Assembly (NCBI GenBank): GCA_017404505.1
Contig: JAFRCE010000004.1
Location: forward strand, 80,435 to 144,434
Direction of reading: 5' to 3'
DNA from: Solobacterium sp.
Lineage (GTDB): Bacteria; Bacillota_I; Bacilli_A; Erysipelotrichales; Erysipelotrichaceae
DNA length: 64,000 nt
A model generated the notes under the pieces. That model was not told where the DNA came from. It saw only the letters and a program-made list of their open reading frames with translations, and made no database searches. Of the stretch, positions 24,961 through 34,043 are shown piece by piece. Made by a program: the position numbers and the translations under genes. Numbering within the stretch: position 1 is the first letter of the stretch; every line of letters starts with the position of its first letter.

Positions 24961-25734
24961 ATGAGCGAAGAAAGAAATGAAGTCATTGACGTATTCCAGC
25001 GGGTGGAAGACAAATATGAACTGACACCGGCCCAGGCGGAAATGTTCATCCAGCTGTGCGGCCGGCATATCAAAGAAGATGTTTATTATAAATACACGGT
25101 ACAGAGTGTCTACTACGACACAGCCGGTTCGGATCTGATCATTCACAGCCTCACGAAACCTGACTACAAGATGAAATTGAGACTGCGCAGCTATGGCCAG
25201 CCGGACGGCAGAAAACCGGTCTTTCTGGAAACCAAGAAGAAATTTGACGATATCGTATACAAACGCCGCATTGTCCTGAACGAAGAGGAAGCGGAACAGT
25301 ATCTCGAATACGGCATTCCGCATCACGTGCATAACAACACAGCCGACGAGATCGAATACATCATGAACTTCTACAATCCGGAAGCCCGGGTGCTGATCAT
25401 CTACGACCGAGAATGTTACGCGGCCGTCGATGAACAGGATGTCCGCATCACCTTCGACACCAATATCCGCTACCGTACCGATCACGTGAGTCTTTACGAG
25501 GACGGCACGGAAAAGAAACTGGCGGAAGGGAAGGTCATGCTGGAGGTCAAAGCCATGAACCGCTATCCGCTCTGGCTGGTCAGGATCCTCTCCAGAATGA
25601 ACCTGCGGCAGACTTCGTTTTCCAAATACGGAACGATCTATACCATCAATTTTGAAAAAACCGGAAGAACGAGAAAAATCCCGGAACATGTATATACAGA
25701 AAAGGAGAATCGAGTATGTTCACTTCAGTATTAA
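24961..25734 (+). CDS. Polyphosphate polymerase domain (VTC) protein
   Basis: 257 residues of the VTC/CYTH-like triphosphate-tunnel fold: RVEDKYEL at the start, SVYYDT, KLRLRSYG, FLETKKKFDDIVYKRR and LEVKAM supply the alternating basic and acidic residues that line the tunnel. Relatives polymerise polyphosphate from ATP, in eukaryotes at the vacuole. The gene overlaps the DUF4956 membrane protein by 19 bases, the usual bacterial pairing, suggesting that product is exported or anchored by the partner. AAGGAGG precedes ATG 24961. Confidence 0.88.
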   Translation: MSEERNEVIDVFQRVEDKYELTPAQAEMFIQLCGRHIKEDVYYKYTVQSVYYDTAGSDLIIHSLTKPDYKMKLRLRSYGQPDGRKPVFLETKKKFDDIVYKRRIVLNEEEAEQYLEYGIPHHVHNNTADEIEYIMNFYNPEARVLIIYDRECYAAVDEQDVRITFDTNIRYRTDHVSLYEDGTEKKLAEGKVMLEVKAMNRYPLWLVRILSRMNLRQTSFSKYGTIYTINFEKTGRTRKIPEHVYTEKENRVCSLQY

Positions 25735-26390
25735 ACGGTGCTGTTTCAAGCTTAAGCATTACCGCCGTCCTGCTTTGTCTGGCGGCGTCTGTCATATGCG
25801 GTCTTTTGATCGCCCTGGTCTATCGGGCCTGCGAGCATCCCAACAAAGGCTTCTCACTGACCCTGGCAATTCTGCCGGCGATCGTGCAGGTCATTATCCT
25901 GATGGTCAACGGCAATCTCGGCGTCGGTGTGGCGGTTGCCGGAAGTTTCTCACTGGTCCGTTTCCGTTCCCTGCCGGGCAAGGCGAGTGATATTCTGATC
26001 ATCTTCCTGGCCATGGGCATCGGCTTATGCACCGGCATGGGCTATATCTGGTTCGCTCTGGCGGCGACGGTAGCGGTCTGCGCGCTGTATCTGATCTATG
26101 CCAAAACAGGCATTCTGGAAGCGGACGGCACCTACCGCAACATCCGTATCAACATGCCGGAAGACCTCGATTACACAAATGTGTTTGACGAAGTATTCAA
26201 AAAGTACACGACATCGTATCAGATCGAATCCGTGCGCACTCTGAACCTTGGCACGATGTTCCAGGCGGAATACAGCATCCGTCTGAGAAACGTCGCGGAA
26301 GAAAAGACGATGATCGATCAGATCAGAGTCCGCAACGGCAACCTGCCGGTCATCTGTGGCCGTGCTTCCACGATCGCCGGCGAACTGTGA
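25716..26390 (+). CDS. DUF4956 membrane protein
   Basis: 224 residues: four membrane helices in the first 130 residues with the characteristic GNLGVGVAVAGSFSLVRFRS segment between them, then a roughly 90-residue soluble domain. DUF4956 proteins are regularly encoded beside VTC-type polyphosphate polymerases, and the 19-base overlap here repeats this. A role in moving or anchoring polyphosphate at the membrane is inferred from that pairing. AAAGGAG lies 9 bases before ATG 25716. Confidence 0.85.
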   Translation: MFTSVLNGAVSSLSITAVLLCLAASVICGLLIALVYRACEHPNKGFSLTLAILPAIVQVIILMVNGNLGVGVAVAGSFSLVRFRSLPGKASDILIIFLAMGIGLCTGMGYIWFALAATVAVCALYLIYAKTGILEADGTYRNIRINMPEDLDYTNVFDEVFKKYTTSYQIESVRTLNLGTMFQAEYSIRLRNVAEEKTMIDQIRVRNGNLPVICGRASTIAGEL

Positions 26391-26407
26391 AAAAACATAA
26401 AGCAATT

Positions 26408-26430
26408 GACAGGCCCAGCCTGTCTTTTTT
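26408..26430 (+). terminator. Rho-independent terminator abutting the next promoter
   Basis: Stem GACAGGC/GCCTGTC with loop CCA and a T run whose last T is the first base of the following extended -10. Confidence 0.85.
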
Positions 26431-26438
26431 GGTACAAT
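26430..26438 (+). promoter_or_regulatory. Extended -10 promoter of the ABC exporter gene
   Basis: TG-G-TACAAT. A perfect TTGACA occurs at 26406-26411, but 21 bases upstream, and it is part of the terminator stem, so the extended -10 is likely doing the work. Confidence 0.6.
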
Positions 26439-26454
26439 TACAGACAGGAGAGTA

Positions 26455-28281
26455 ATGTCTATGTCCATGCGAGGAGGCCGCGGCGGCAAGTTTCTCAGTG
26501 AAGAAGAAAAGCAGAATGCCCCGAAGATCACGAAAGAACTTCTGATCCGGGTATTTTCCTATCTGAAGCCTTACTGGAAACAGATGCTGCTGGTGTTTGC
26601 GGCAATTATTGTATCGTCCATCCTTTCAATCTATCCGAGTATTCTCACCGGCCGGATCATCGACGAAGGTCTGATCGGCCGCAATCTCGATCTGCTGATC
26701 AAGCTGATCATCATTTCTTTGTGTGTCACTCTGGGCTCCAATCTGATCGGTGTTCTGGAAAGCTATCTGAATACCTGGATCGCCCAGCATATTACCTATG
26801 ACATGCGCAACGAGATGTACCAGCATCTGCAGCAGATGTCACACCGTTTCTTCACGACCAACAGCCAGGGCGATATCATTACCCGCATGACCAGTGATAT
26901 CGACGGCGTCAAGCAGATCATCACCAACACGTTCCGCTCGATCCTGTCCAATTCCATTACCCTGGTGGTCGCGGTTGTCGCCATGTTCCAGAAGAACGTC
27001 GTTCTGGCCCTTGTCGGCATCGTCATCGTGCCGCTGTTCACGATCCCGACGCGGACAGCCGGCAAGACCAGATGGTCTTTGACCAATGAAGCCCAGGCCT
27101 GCAACGACGAGATCAACGGCATTCTGAACGAGACGCTTTCAGTCTCCGGCCAGCTGCTGGTCAAACTGTTCGGCATGGAGAAACAGGAATTCGAAAAATA
27201 CCGCGCCGTCAACGAAAAGATGGTGAACCTGAATGTCAAGGAAGCCATGGCCGGCCGCTGGTTCATGGTCATCATCAGCACGATCTCTTCGATCGGACCG
27301 ATGCTGATGTATCTGATCGGCGGCATCCTGATGATGAAATATGACCACGACCTTTCGGTCGGTGACATTTCCGTTCTGGTCACGCTGCTTGGCAGAATGT
27401 ACGGCCCGGTCAATCAGCTGCTGAATATCCAGGTCGACTGGATCCGTTCGATGGCGATGTTCACCCGCATCTTCGATTACTTCGATCTGCCGATCGAAAT
27501 CAAAAACAAGGAAAACGCCCTGATTCCGGAAACGGCAGAGGGAAATATCTCATTCGAACATGTATGGTTCCAGTATGACGAAGACAAGATGATCCTCAAG
27601 AACATCTGCTTCGACCTCAAGAGCGGCAACAGTATCGCCATCGTCGGACCTTCCGGCTCCGGCAAGTCGACGACGGTCAACCTGATTCCGCGTCTTTATG
27701 ACGTGACCAGGGGAGCGGTGAAGTTCGACGGCCATGATGTCCGTGATCTTGATCTTGCCTGGCTGCGCGACAATATCGGTGTCGTCACCCAGGAAACATA
27801 TCTATTCAACGGCACGATCCGTGAGAACCTGCTGTACGCCAAACCGGACGCCACCCAGGAAGAACTCGAGGAAGCCTGCCGCAAGGCCAATATCCATGAC
27901 TTTATCGTCAGTCAGGAAAAGGGCTATGACACACCGGTCGGCAACCGCGGTCTGAAACTGTCCGGCGGTGAGAAGCAGCGTATTTCCATCGCCCGTATCC
28001 TGCTCAAGGATCCGTATGTCATGATCTTCGACGAAGCGACCGCTTCCCTGGATTCGATCAGTGAAAAGGCGATCCAGGATGCCATCGATCCGCTGATCGA
28101 CGACCGTACTTCGATCCTGATCGCCCATCGTCTTTCCACCATCCTGCACGCTGACGAAATTCTTGTCGTTAAGGACGGTGAAATCGTGGAACGCGGCACC
28201 CATAAGGAACTGGTCAATGCCGGCGGCGTATATACCGAACTTTACAATACCCAGTTCAAGGTACCGGAACTGACACAATAG
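26455..28281 (+). CDS. ABC exporter, fused permease and ATPase
   Basis: 608-residue half-transporter. Residues about 30-330 form the six-helix exporter domain; the C-terminal ATPase has Walker A GPSGSGKST, signature LSGGEKQR, Walker B VMIFDEAT and the H-loop AHRLST. It resembles multidrug or lipid exporters of the MsbA/BmrA kind; there is no N-terminal peptidase C39 domain, so it is not a bacteriocin-processing exporter. AGGAG lies 4 bases before ATG 26455 and 10 before ATG 26461, either of which may be used. It probably works as a homodimer, since no second half is adjacent. The amidohydrolase gene follows after 8 bases. Confidence 0.92.
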   Translation: MSMSMRGGRGGKFLSEEEKQNAPKITKELLIRVFSYLKPYWKQMLLVFAAIIVSSILSIYPSILTGRIIDEGLIGRNLDLLIKLIIISLCVTLGSNLIGVLESYLNTWIAQHITYDMRNEMYQHLQQMSHRFFTTNSQGDIITRMTSDIDGVKQIITNTFRSILSNSITLVVAVVAMFQKNVVLALVGIVIVPLFTIPTRTAGKTRWSLTNEAQACNDEINGILNETLSVSGQLLVKLFGMEKQEFEKYRAVNEKMVNLNVKEAMAGRWFMVIISTISSIGPMLMYLIGGILMMKYDHDLSVGDISVLVTLLGRMYGPVNQLLNIQVDWIRSMAMFTRIFDYFDLPIEIKNKENALIPETAEGNISFEHVWFQYDEDKMILKNICFDLKSGNSIAIVGPSGSGKSTTVNLIPRLYDVTRGAVKFDGHDVRDLDLAWLRDNIGVVTQETYLFNGTIRENLLYAKPDATQEELEEACRKANIHDFIVSQEKGYDTPVGNRGLKLSGGEKQRISIARILLKDPYVMIFDEATASLDSISEKAIQDAIDPLIDDRTSILIAHRLSTILHADEILVVKDGEIVERGTHKELVNAGGVYTELYNTQFKVPELTQ

Positions 28282-28289
28282 GAGGTCTT

Positions 28290-29834
28290 ATGGCAACAGC
28301 ATATCTCAACTGCCGGATCAAGGATTCTGACGACACTGCCTTTCTGGTCGAAGGCCATCTGATCAGCAGAACCGGAAGCGACGAAGAGATCCGTTCCCTG
28401 CTGCGGGAAGGCGACGAGACGGTGGAACTGTCCGGTATGTATGTCGTGCCGGGTTTTGCCGACACCCATATGCATCTGCTGGGCTTAGGTGAATACCTCA
28501 GCACTCTGATGCTCAATCACTGTACCGGTTCCGAAGAAGTTCTGGAACTGACCCGCAAGGCGCTTCCTTCTCTCAAAGAAGGACAGTGGCTCAGAGGCAG
28601 AGGCTACCATGACAACCTGCAGATCGACAAAGCAAGCTTGGACGCGATCAGCACCGACGTGCCGATCGTCCTGACCAGAGCCTGCGGTCATGTCGCCTGT
28701 GTCAACTCGAAGGCACTGGAACTTGCCGGCATCACGGAAGATACGGAAGCAGAGGAAGGCGACATCGATTATGCCAACGGCATCATCAAGGAAAACGCTC
28801 TGCGGCTTCTGAAGAAAGCCTGGAAGGAACCGGACGAGGAAACGCTGAAGGAATATATCCGCAAAGGCGCAGAGTACTGCAATGCCCATGGCATCACCGC
28901 TGTCGGCAGCGACGACTTTGTCAGTTTCACATCATCCTACAAGCCGGCTCTGAAAGCATTCGAGCATCTGGCAATGGAAAACGGGATGAACCTGCGCGTG
29001 TCCGAGCAGTGCGAATTCCATGATCCGGAAGAATTCAGCAGATTCCTGGATGAAGGATACACGGCCGGTGTCGGCAGCGACGCCTTCGTGATCGGTCCTT
29101 TGAAACTGATCCTGGACGGATCGCTCGGCGCCCGTACAGCAGCCATGACCATGCCTTACAGCGACGATCCGGACAGCTGCGGCATCCTGATCTATGACGA
29201 TGAGGAAGTGGAAACATTCTTTCGCCTGGCCCAGAGCTACAACATGCCGGTCATTTCCCATGCCATCGGCGACGCTGCCCTGGATCAGATTCTGGATGTC
29301 TATGAACAGAACATGTACGAAGGCAATCCGCTTCATAACGGACTTGTCCACTGTCAGATCATGCGCAAAGACCAGCTGAAGAAGATCCTGAAACTGAGTC
29401 TTTCCTGCTATATCCAGACACTGTTCATCGATTATGACGCCGGCATCCTGGAAGAAAGAGTCGGCGAAAGAGCGAAGTACAGTTATCCGTTTGCGACATT
29501 GTACAGAAACGTTCCGACGGCCAACGGCAGCGACGCACCGGTCGAACTGCCCGATCCGCTGAAAGGAATCGAACTTGCCGTTACCAGAAAGTCACTGACC
29601 AGCGGCAGGACCATGAATGCCTCGGAAGCCATGACCGTAAAGGAAGCCCTGGATTCCTTTACCGACAGGGCATATGAACTGCTTGGCATGGAAAACTGCG
29701 GAAAGATCAGGAAAGGGTATTTCGCGGATTTTGCCGTACTGTCAGCGGATCCTGAGGAAACAGAACCGGAAAAGATCCATGAAATCCCGGTCATGATGAC
29801 AGTCATGGACGGAAGGACGGTATACGAACGATGA
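28290..29834 (+). CDS. YtcJ-like amidohydrolase
   Basis: 514-residue metal-dependent hydrolase of the amidohydrolase superfamily. The metal-binding HxH is His60-x-His62 (FADTHMHLLGLG); further markers are LDGSLGARTAA, ISHAIGDAALDQIL, and NGSDAPVE near the end with a returning beta-sandwich (GKIRKGYFADFAVL). YtcJ-family enzymes act on amide or formyl bonds of small molecules; the substrate is unknown. AGGAGG precedes ATG 28290. It ends in an ATGA overlap with the acetyltransferase, so the two are translated together. Confidence 0.88.
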   Translation: MATAYLNCRIKDSDDTAFLVEGHLISRTGSDEEIRSLLREGDETVELSGMYVVPGFADTHMHLLGLGEYLSTLMLNHCTGSEEVLELTRKALPSLKEGQWLRGRGYHDNLQIDKASLDAISTDVPIVLTRACGHVACVNSKALELAGITEDTEAEEGDIDYANGIIKENALRLLKKAWKEPDEETLKEYIRKGAEYCNAHGITAVGSDDFVSFTSSYKPALKAFEHLAMENGMNLRVSEQCEFHDPEEFSRFLDEGYTAGVGSDAFVIGPLKLILDGSLGARTAAMTMPYSDDPDSCGILIYDDEEVETFFRLAQSYNMPVISHAIGDAALDQILDVYEQNMYEGNPLHNGLVHCQIMRKDQLKKILKLSLSCYIQTLFIDYDAGILEERVGERAKYSYPFATLYRNVPTANGSDAPVELPDPLKGIELAVTRKSLTSGRTMNASEAMTVKEALDSFTDRAYELLGMENCGKIRKGYFADFAVLSADPEETEPEKIHEIPVMMTVMDGRTVYER

Positions 29835-30358
29835 TCCGCATGGCAGCTCTTTCCGATGCGCAGCGGTTCGCAGAGATCTACAACCCTTATATCGAAACAA
29901 CGATGGTGACCTTCGAAGAGAAACCGCTGAGCAGGGAACAGTTCGAAAAACGCATGGAAGGGATCATGAAAAAGTATCCCTGGATCGTTTACGAAGAAGA
30001 GGGAAAGGTTCTCGGCTATGCCTATCTTTCCGCCTTCAATCCCCGCAGCGCCTATGACTGGACGGCGGATCTTGCCATCTATGTCGACAGGAAAGAAAAG
30101 GGAAAGGGCATCGGTTCGAAACTGATGCGGGCGATCATCGAACTGGCGGAAAAGGATGGTTACCTCTGGCTGGTTTCAATCGTGACGCAGGGCAACGAAG
30201 GTTCGGAAGCGATCCATGAAAAGTTCGGCTTCGATAAAAAGGCTTCGTTCGAAGACTTTGGATACAAGATGAACAGATGGACCGGCGTCGATTACTATGT
30301 AAAGAAACTCGGAACACTTCCGGATCGTCCGGAACGGCCGAGGAACCTATCTCTCTAA
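29831..30358 (+). CDS. GNAT acetyltransferase, phosphinothricin acetyltransferase-like
   Basis: 175 residues of the Pat/YwnH group of GNAT enzymes: FAEIYNPYIETTMVTFEE at the start, GYAYLSAFNPRSAYDWTAD, and the acetyl-CoA loop KGKGIGSKLM. Relatives N-acetylate methionine-sulfoximine-like or other amino compounds. Starts inside the ATGA overlap with the amidohydrolase gene, suggesting both act on the same small molecule pool, but nothing identifies it. Confidence 0.85.
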   Translation: MIRMAALSDAQRFAEIYNPYIETTMVTFEEKPLSREQFEKRMEGIMKKYPWIVYEEEGKVLGYAYLSAFNPRSAYDWTADLAIYVDRKEKGKGIGSKLMRAIIELAEKDGYLWLVSIVTQGNEGSEAIHEKFGFDKKASFEDFGYKMNRWTGVDYYVKKLGTLPDRPERPRNLSL

Positions 30359-30373
30359 AGAAATATGAAAAAT

Positions 30374-30398
30374 AGCAGCCCGGTTGGGCTGCTTTACT
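30374..30398. terminator. Bidirectional terminator
   Basis: Stem AGCAGCCC/GGGCTGCT with loop GGTT. The T tract is better on the minus strand (TATTTTTC), so it mainly ends the CDF gene; on the plus strand it follows the acetyltransferase. Confidence 0.75.
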
Positions 30399-30409
30399 GT
30401 TTAGGAAGA

Positions 30410-31327
30410 TCAGTCATGAAGATCGGGAATGAATTCGATGTACAGCTGATCAAAATCGGGTCTGAGATCCTGACGCACAAGATCATGGAGCTTTGACCAT
30501 TCCCTTGTATCGATCAGTGAAGTATTGCTGGTTTCCTTCAGATAGACTTCGATCCATGTCTTGCGGCCGGTCTGGATGACGTCGATGAAGGTTGCCTCAT
30601 ACGGCATATCCTTCAGATGCCTGTCCACTGCCTCGTGCACCTTGTCCATCACTTCTTTCGGCGGTGAGAACAGCAGCATCTGCTTGAAGCCGCGGTTCAG
30701 TTCTTTGAGCGGTTCGCCAAGCATGATCAGGGAAAGGATGATCGCCACGGCGGAATCCATGTAGGGAGCGACAGGCGCGAGAATCGTGTCACCGAGAAGA
30801 TGATCAGCCAGGAAGGCAATGGCGATGCCGCAGCTGCCGACGATGTCCGTCTTCCACAGAAACAGTTCGGCGTGGATGGTCGGCGATTCGTATTTTCTGC
30901 TCATGTGCTGCAGGAACAGATACATCAGGACACTGCCGATGCCGAGACAGATTTCAAAGATGGCGATGCCGATTGGACTGACGTCGTGGCCGCCGCTGAG
31001 AATGACGTGCACGTTGGTGTTGATCATCAGCAGGATCAGGACCAGAAGGATCGAGTATTTCACGATCAGAAACAGCGATTCGACCTGGGCATAGCCATAG
31101 GGATGCCACTCGCTGACCGGTTTGTAAAGAAGCGGAATCAGCAGCAGAAAAGGCCACATCATGACCAGTTCGGCCGAGTCGAAGACAGCGTCCATGAGCA
31201 CGGTATAGGACTGCAGATAGAAGGCCATCAGGACTTCCGCGGCGGAAAGCGCGCAGCTGCCGAAAAATGACAGCCGCAGAATGCGTTTCTCCAATGCTTC
31301 TTTTGTTTTTTTATTCATCTGTGTCAT
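30410..31327 (-). CDS. Cation diffusion facilitator (CDF) family transporter
   Basis: 305 residues from ATG 31327 (an upstream TTG at 31369 lies before the likely transcription start). Six membrane helices and a C-terminal metallochaperone-like domain. Helix 2 keeps Asp46-x3-Asp50. In helix 5 the usual His-x3-Asp becomes Leu157-x3-Asp161, so one metal ligand is lost and the substrate may not be zinc. CDF proteins export divalent metals in exchange for protons. An extended -10 (TG-C-TAGAAT) lies 19 bases upstream; GGGG serves as ribosome-binding site. Divergent from hflX. Confidence 0.85.
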   Translation of the reverse strand: MTQMNKKTKEALEKRILRLSFFGSCALSAAEVLMAFYLQSYTVLMDAVFDSAELVMMWPFLLLIPLLYKPVSEWHPYGYAQVESLFLIVKYSILLVLILLMINTNVHVILSGGHDVSPIGIAIFEICLGIGSVLMYLFLQHMSRKYESPTIHAELFLWKTDIVGSCGIAIAFLADHLLGDTILAPVAPYMDSAVAIILSLIMLGEPLKELNRGFKQMLLFSPPKEVMDKVHEAVDRHLKDMPYEATFIDVIQTGRKTWIEVYLKETSNTSLIDTREWSKLHDLVRQDLRPDFDQLYIEFIPDLHD

Positions 31328-31346
31328 GCTGTTCCCCGCAACTGTT

Positions 31347-31355
31347 ATTCTAGCA
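31347..31355 (-). promoter_or_regulatory. Extended -10 promoter of the CDF gene
   Basis: Minus strand reads TG-C-TAGAAT, giving a leader of about 12-13 bases. Confidence 0.55.
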
Positions 31356-31401
31356 CGCCGTACGGACAAAGAGCCGCCGGCTTTTTCAAAACGTCCGCCT
31401 G

Positions 31402-31410
31402 TGGTAAAAT
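31402..31410 (+). promoter_or_regulatory. Extended -10 promoter of hflX, leaderless
   Basis: TG-G-TAAAAT, then only 7 bases (31411-31417) to ATG 31418, with no Shine-Dalgarno. The alternative ATG 31409 lies inside the -10 box itself. Confidence 0.65.
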
Positions 31411-31417
31411 GCCGGTA

Positions 31418-32668
31418 ATGAAAAAAGCAGTTCTGGCAGGTATTTCCCTGAAAAACGCACCGAAGCAGTTCGCCTCGGTTTTTGCTGAAACAAAAGAATT
31501 ATGTCTGGCCTGCGACCTTGAAGTGGTCGGTGAGATCAGCCAGCAGTCCCGTACCATGGATCCGCGGACCGGCTTCCGGCAGGGCAAGATCCAGGAACTG
31601 GCTGCTCTGGTTCAGGCGACGGAAGCCGAGATCATCGTCTTTCATAATCCGCTGCCGATCCAGACCGCGGAAAGGATCGCTTCCATCTGCGGCGTCAATG
31701 TCATTGACCGGACTTCTCTGATCCTCGACATTTTCGCAAAGCGGGCCCGTTCGAAAGCGGCGACCATGCAGGTGGAAATGGCCCGTTTGCAGTACGATCT
31801 GCCGCGCATCCTGAATGAAAGCGCCGATCAGGCTGGTCACGAACGAGGCGGTTCCGCCTATAACCGCGGTGCCGGTGAAATGCGTTCCGATCTGATCGCC
31901 CGGCAGTATGCCGGCCGTATCGCGGCTTTGAAACAGGAACTGAAGAAAATCGAAAAGCAGCGCTGGCAGGACGAAAGAAGACGTACCCGCACCCTGATGC
32001 GCCGCGTCGCTCTGGTCGGCTATACGAATGCCGGCAAGAGTTCTCTGATGAATGCCATGATCGAACGGTCGTCACAGCAGGGCGGCAGAGTCATGGAAGA
32101 GGACATGCTGTTTGCGACCCTCGACACCAGCGTGCGCATGATCACCTGCGGCGCGCGGAAATTCCTGCTGTATGATACCGTCGGCTTCGTGTCCGATCTG
32201 CCGCATACCCTGATCGACGCCTTTAAAAGTACCCTGGACGCAGCCCGTGACGCCGATCTTCTGATCCATGTCGCCGACGCCTCCGATCCGGCCTGTGCTG
32301 ACAAGATCCAGATCACCGAAGAAACCCTGAAGGAAATCGGCGCCGACGGCATTGAAGTTCTCAGAGTCTACAACAAATGCGATCTGCTCAGCGACAGCAG
32401 TCACATCGACGGTCTGAAGATCAGCTGTAAAACCGGAGCGGGCATGGATGAATTCATGCAGGTGCTGATCGATAAACTGTATCCGAAGGAAGACAGCGCG
32501 ATGATCCTGCTTCCGTATGATAGAATAGCAATGATTGATATGTATAAAACAGCGGTGGATATCAGGATCCTGGAAAACCGGGAAGACGGCATGGTCATTT
32601 CCCTGCAGGGACCTTCCCGCTATCTGGCCGCGTTTCGGAATTATCGTCTGAAGGAGAAAGAAGAATGA
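31418..32668 (+). CDS. hflX: GTPase HflX
   Basis: 416-residue ribosome-associated GTPase that splits stalled or hibernating 70S ribosomes. The N-terminal HflX domain has RTGFRQGKIQEL and the glycine-rich ERGGSAYNRGAGE; the G domain has GYTNAGKSS 201-209, DTVGF 253-257 and NKCD 319-322. ATG 31418 is chosen because the -10 box ends 7 bases upstream, making the transcript leaderless. Its stop overlaps the M18 peptidase start (ATGA), so both are in one unit. Confidence 0.93.
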   Translation: MKKAVLAGISLKNAPKQFASVFAETKELCLACDLEVVGEISQQSRTMDPRTGFRQGKIQELAALVQATEAEIIVFHNPLPIQTAERIASICGVNVIDRTSLILDIFAKRARSKAATMQVEMARLQYDLPRILNESADQAGHERGGSAYNRGAGEMRSDLIARQYAGRIAALKQELKKIEKQRWQDERRRTRTLMRRVALVGYTNAGKSSLMNAMIERSSQQGGRVMEEDMLFATLDTSVRMITCGARKFLLYDTVGFVSDLPHTLIDAFKSTLDAARDADLLIHVADASDPACADKIQITEETLKEIGADGIEVLRVYNKCDLLSDSSHIDGLKISCKTGAGMDEFMQVLIDKLYPKEDSAMILLPYDRIAMIDMYKTAVDIRILENREDGMVISLQGPSRYLAAFRNYRLKEKEE

Positions 32669-34029
32669 AAACTGTTTGGGAGAAACTAACAGCTGCCCAG
32701 CTGAAAGAACTGAATGTCTTCTGTGAAGAATACCGCCAGTTCCTTTCAGCATCCAAAACGGAAAGATTATTTGTGAAGAACGGCATTGAAGCGGCTGAGA
32801 AGGCCGGCTTTAAAGACTACCGCACCGTCAAAAGCGTGAAGCCGGGTGACCGTCTCTATGCCAACAACCGCGGCAAGAATCTGTGCCTGTTCGTCATCGG
32901 CAAAAAGCCTCTGAATGAAGGCATGAATGTCGTCGGCGCTCACATTGACTCACCGCGTATCGACCTGAAGCCGGTGCCGCTTTATGAAAAGGACGGCCTC
33001 GCACTTCTCGACACGCATTACTACGGCGGCATTAAGAAATATCAGTGGGTCGCCAGACCCTTGGCGCTCGTCGGTGTCGTATGCAAGAAAGACGGCACGA
33101 CCGTCGACGTCAATATCGGTGACAAGCCGGGTGATCCGGTGCTTGGCATTTCCGATCTTTTGCCGCACCTCGCCCAGGATCAGATGAAGAAGCCGGGCGC
33201 GACAGTTGTCGAAGGTGAACAGCTGGACGTTCTCGTCGGCTCGATCCCGGCCAAGGCTGAAAAGGATGACAGAGTCAAGAAGGCGGTTCTCAAGATCCTC
33301 AAGGAACAGTATGACATCGAAGAAGACGATTTCCTTTCCGCCGAGCTCGAAATGGTTCCGGCCGGTGAAGCGAGAGACTATGGTCTTGACCGTTCGATGC
33401 TGCTGGGCTACGGCCACGATGACAGAGTATGCGCCTATACTTCGATGCGGGCGATCATGGAAATGAAAAAGCCGGAAAGAACTTCCTGCTGCATTCTCGT
33501 CGACAAGGAAGAAATCGGTTCCGTCGGCAACACCGGCATGCACAGCCGCTTCTTCTTCAATGTCGTCACCAGACTGCTCGCTCTGCAGGGCAAAACATCT
33601 CTGATCGACGTCAATGACGTCTTCGAGAATTCCCGCATGCTGTCAAGCGACGTTTCGGTTGCCTTTGATCCGAATTATCCGGAAGTTTCCGATCCGAAAA
33701 ACACCGGTTTCTTCGGCAAGGGTATCTGCTTCGTTAAGTATACCGGCTCGCGTGGCAAATCCGGCGCCAACGATGCCAATGCCGAATTCCTCGCCAAGGT
33801 GCGCAGAGTCATGGACGACAACAAGGTTTCCTTCCAGCTCTGTGAACTGGCCAAGGTCGACATCGGCGGCGGCGGAACGATCGCCTACATCCTGGCCAAT
33901 CTGAACATGGATGTTCTCGATGCCGGCATTGCCGTTCAGTCGATGCACGCGCCGTTTGAGACGGTTTCCAAAGCGGACGTCTATGAAGGATACCGCTGCT
34001 ATACCGCATTCCTGAAGGATATGGACTGA
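32665..34029 (+). CDS. M18-family aminopeptidase
   Basis: 454 residues of the aspartyl aminopeptidase family: metal ligands in GAHIDSPRID (His93, Asp95), DKEEIGS (Asp280-Glu283), and a C-terminal QSMHAPFE carrying the last His. These cytosolic dodecameric zinc enzymes remove N-terminal acidic or hydrophobic residues. Translationally coupled to hflX through ATGA; AAGGAGAAAG lies upstream. A terminator follows, packed against the next promoter. Confidence 0.9.
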   Translation: MKTVWEKLTAAQLKELNVFCEEYRQFLSASKTERLFVKNGIEAAEKAGFKDYRTVKSVKPGDRLYANNRGKNLCLFVIGKKPLNEGMNVVGAHIDSPRIDLKPVPLYEKDGLALLDTHYYGGIKKYQWVARPLALVGVVCKKDGTTVDVNIGDKPGDPVLGISDLLPHLAQDQMKKPGATVVEGEQLDVLVGSIPAKAEKDDRVKKAVLKILKEQYDIEEDDFLSAELEMVPAGEARDYGLDRSMLLGYGHDDRVCAYTSMRAIMEMKKPERTSCCILVDKEEIGSVGNTGMHSRFFFNVVTRLLALQGKTSLIDVNDVFENSRMLSSDVSVAFDPNYPEVSDPKNTGFFGKGICFVKYTGSRGKSGANDANAEFLAKVRRVMDDNKVSFQLCELAKVDIGGGGTIAYILANLNMDVLDAGIAVQSMHAPFETVSKADVYEGYRCYTAFLKDMD

Positions 34030-34043
34030 ATCCCGTAAATATC

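Noticed and set aside
26455..28281. Exporter for the double-glycine peptide at 35518.
   Set aside because: It has no N-terminal C39 peptidase domain and lies 7 kb away in a different operon.
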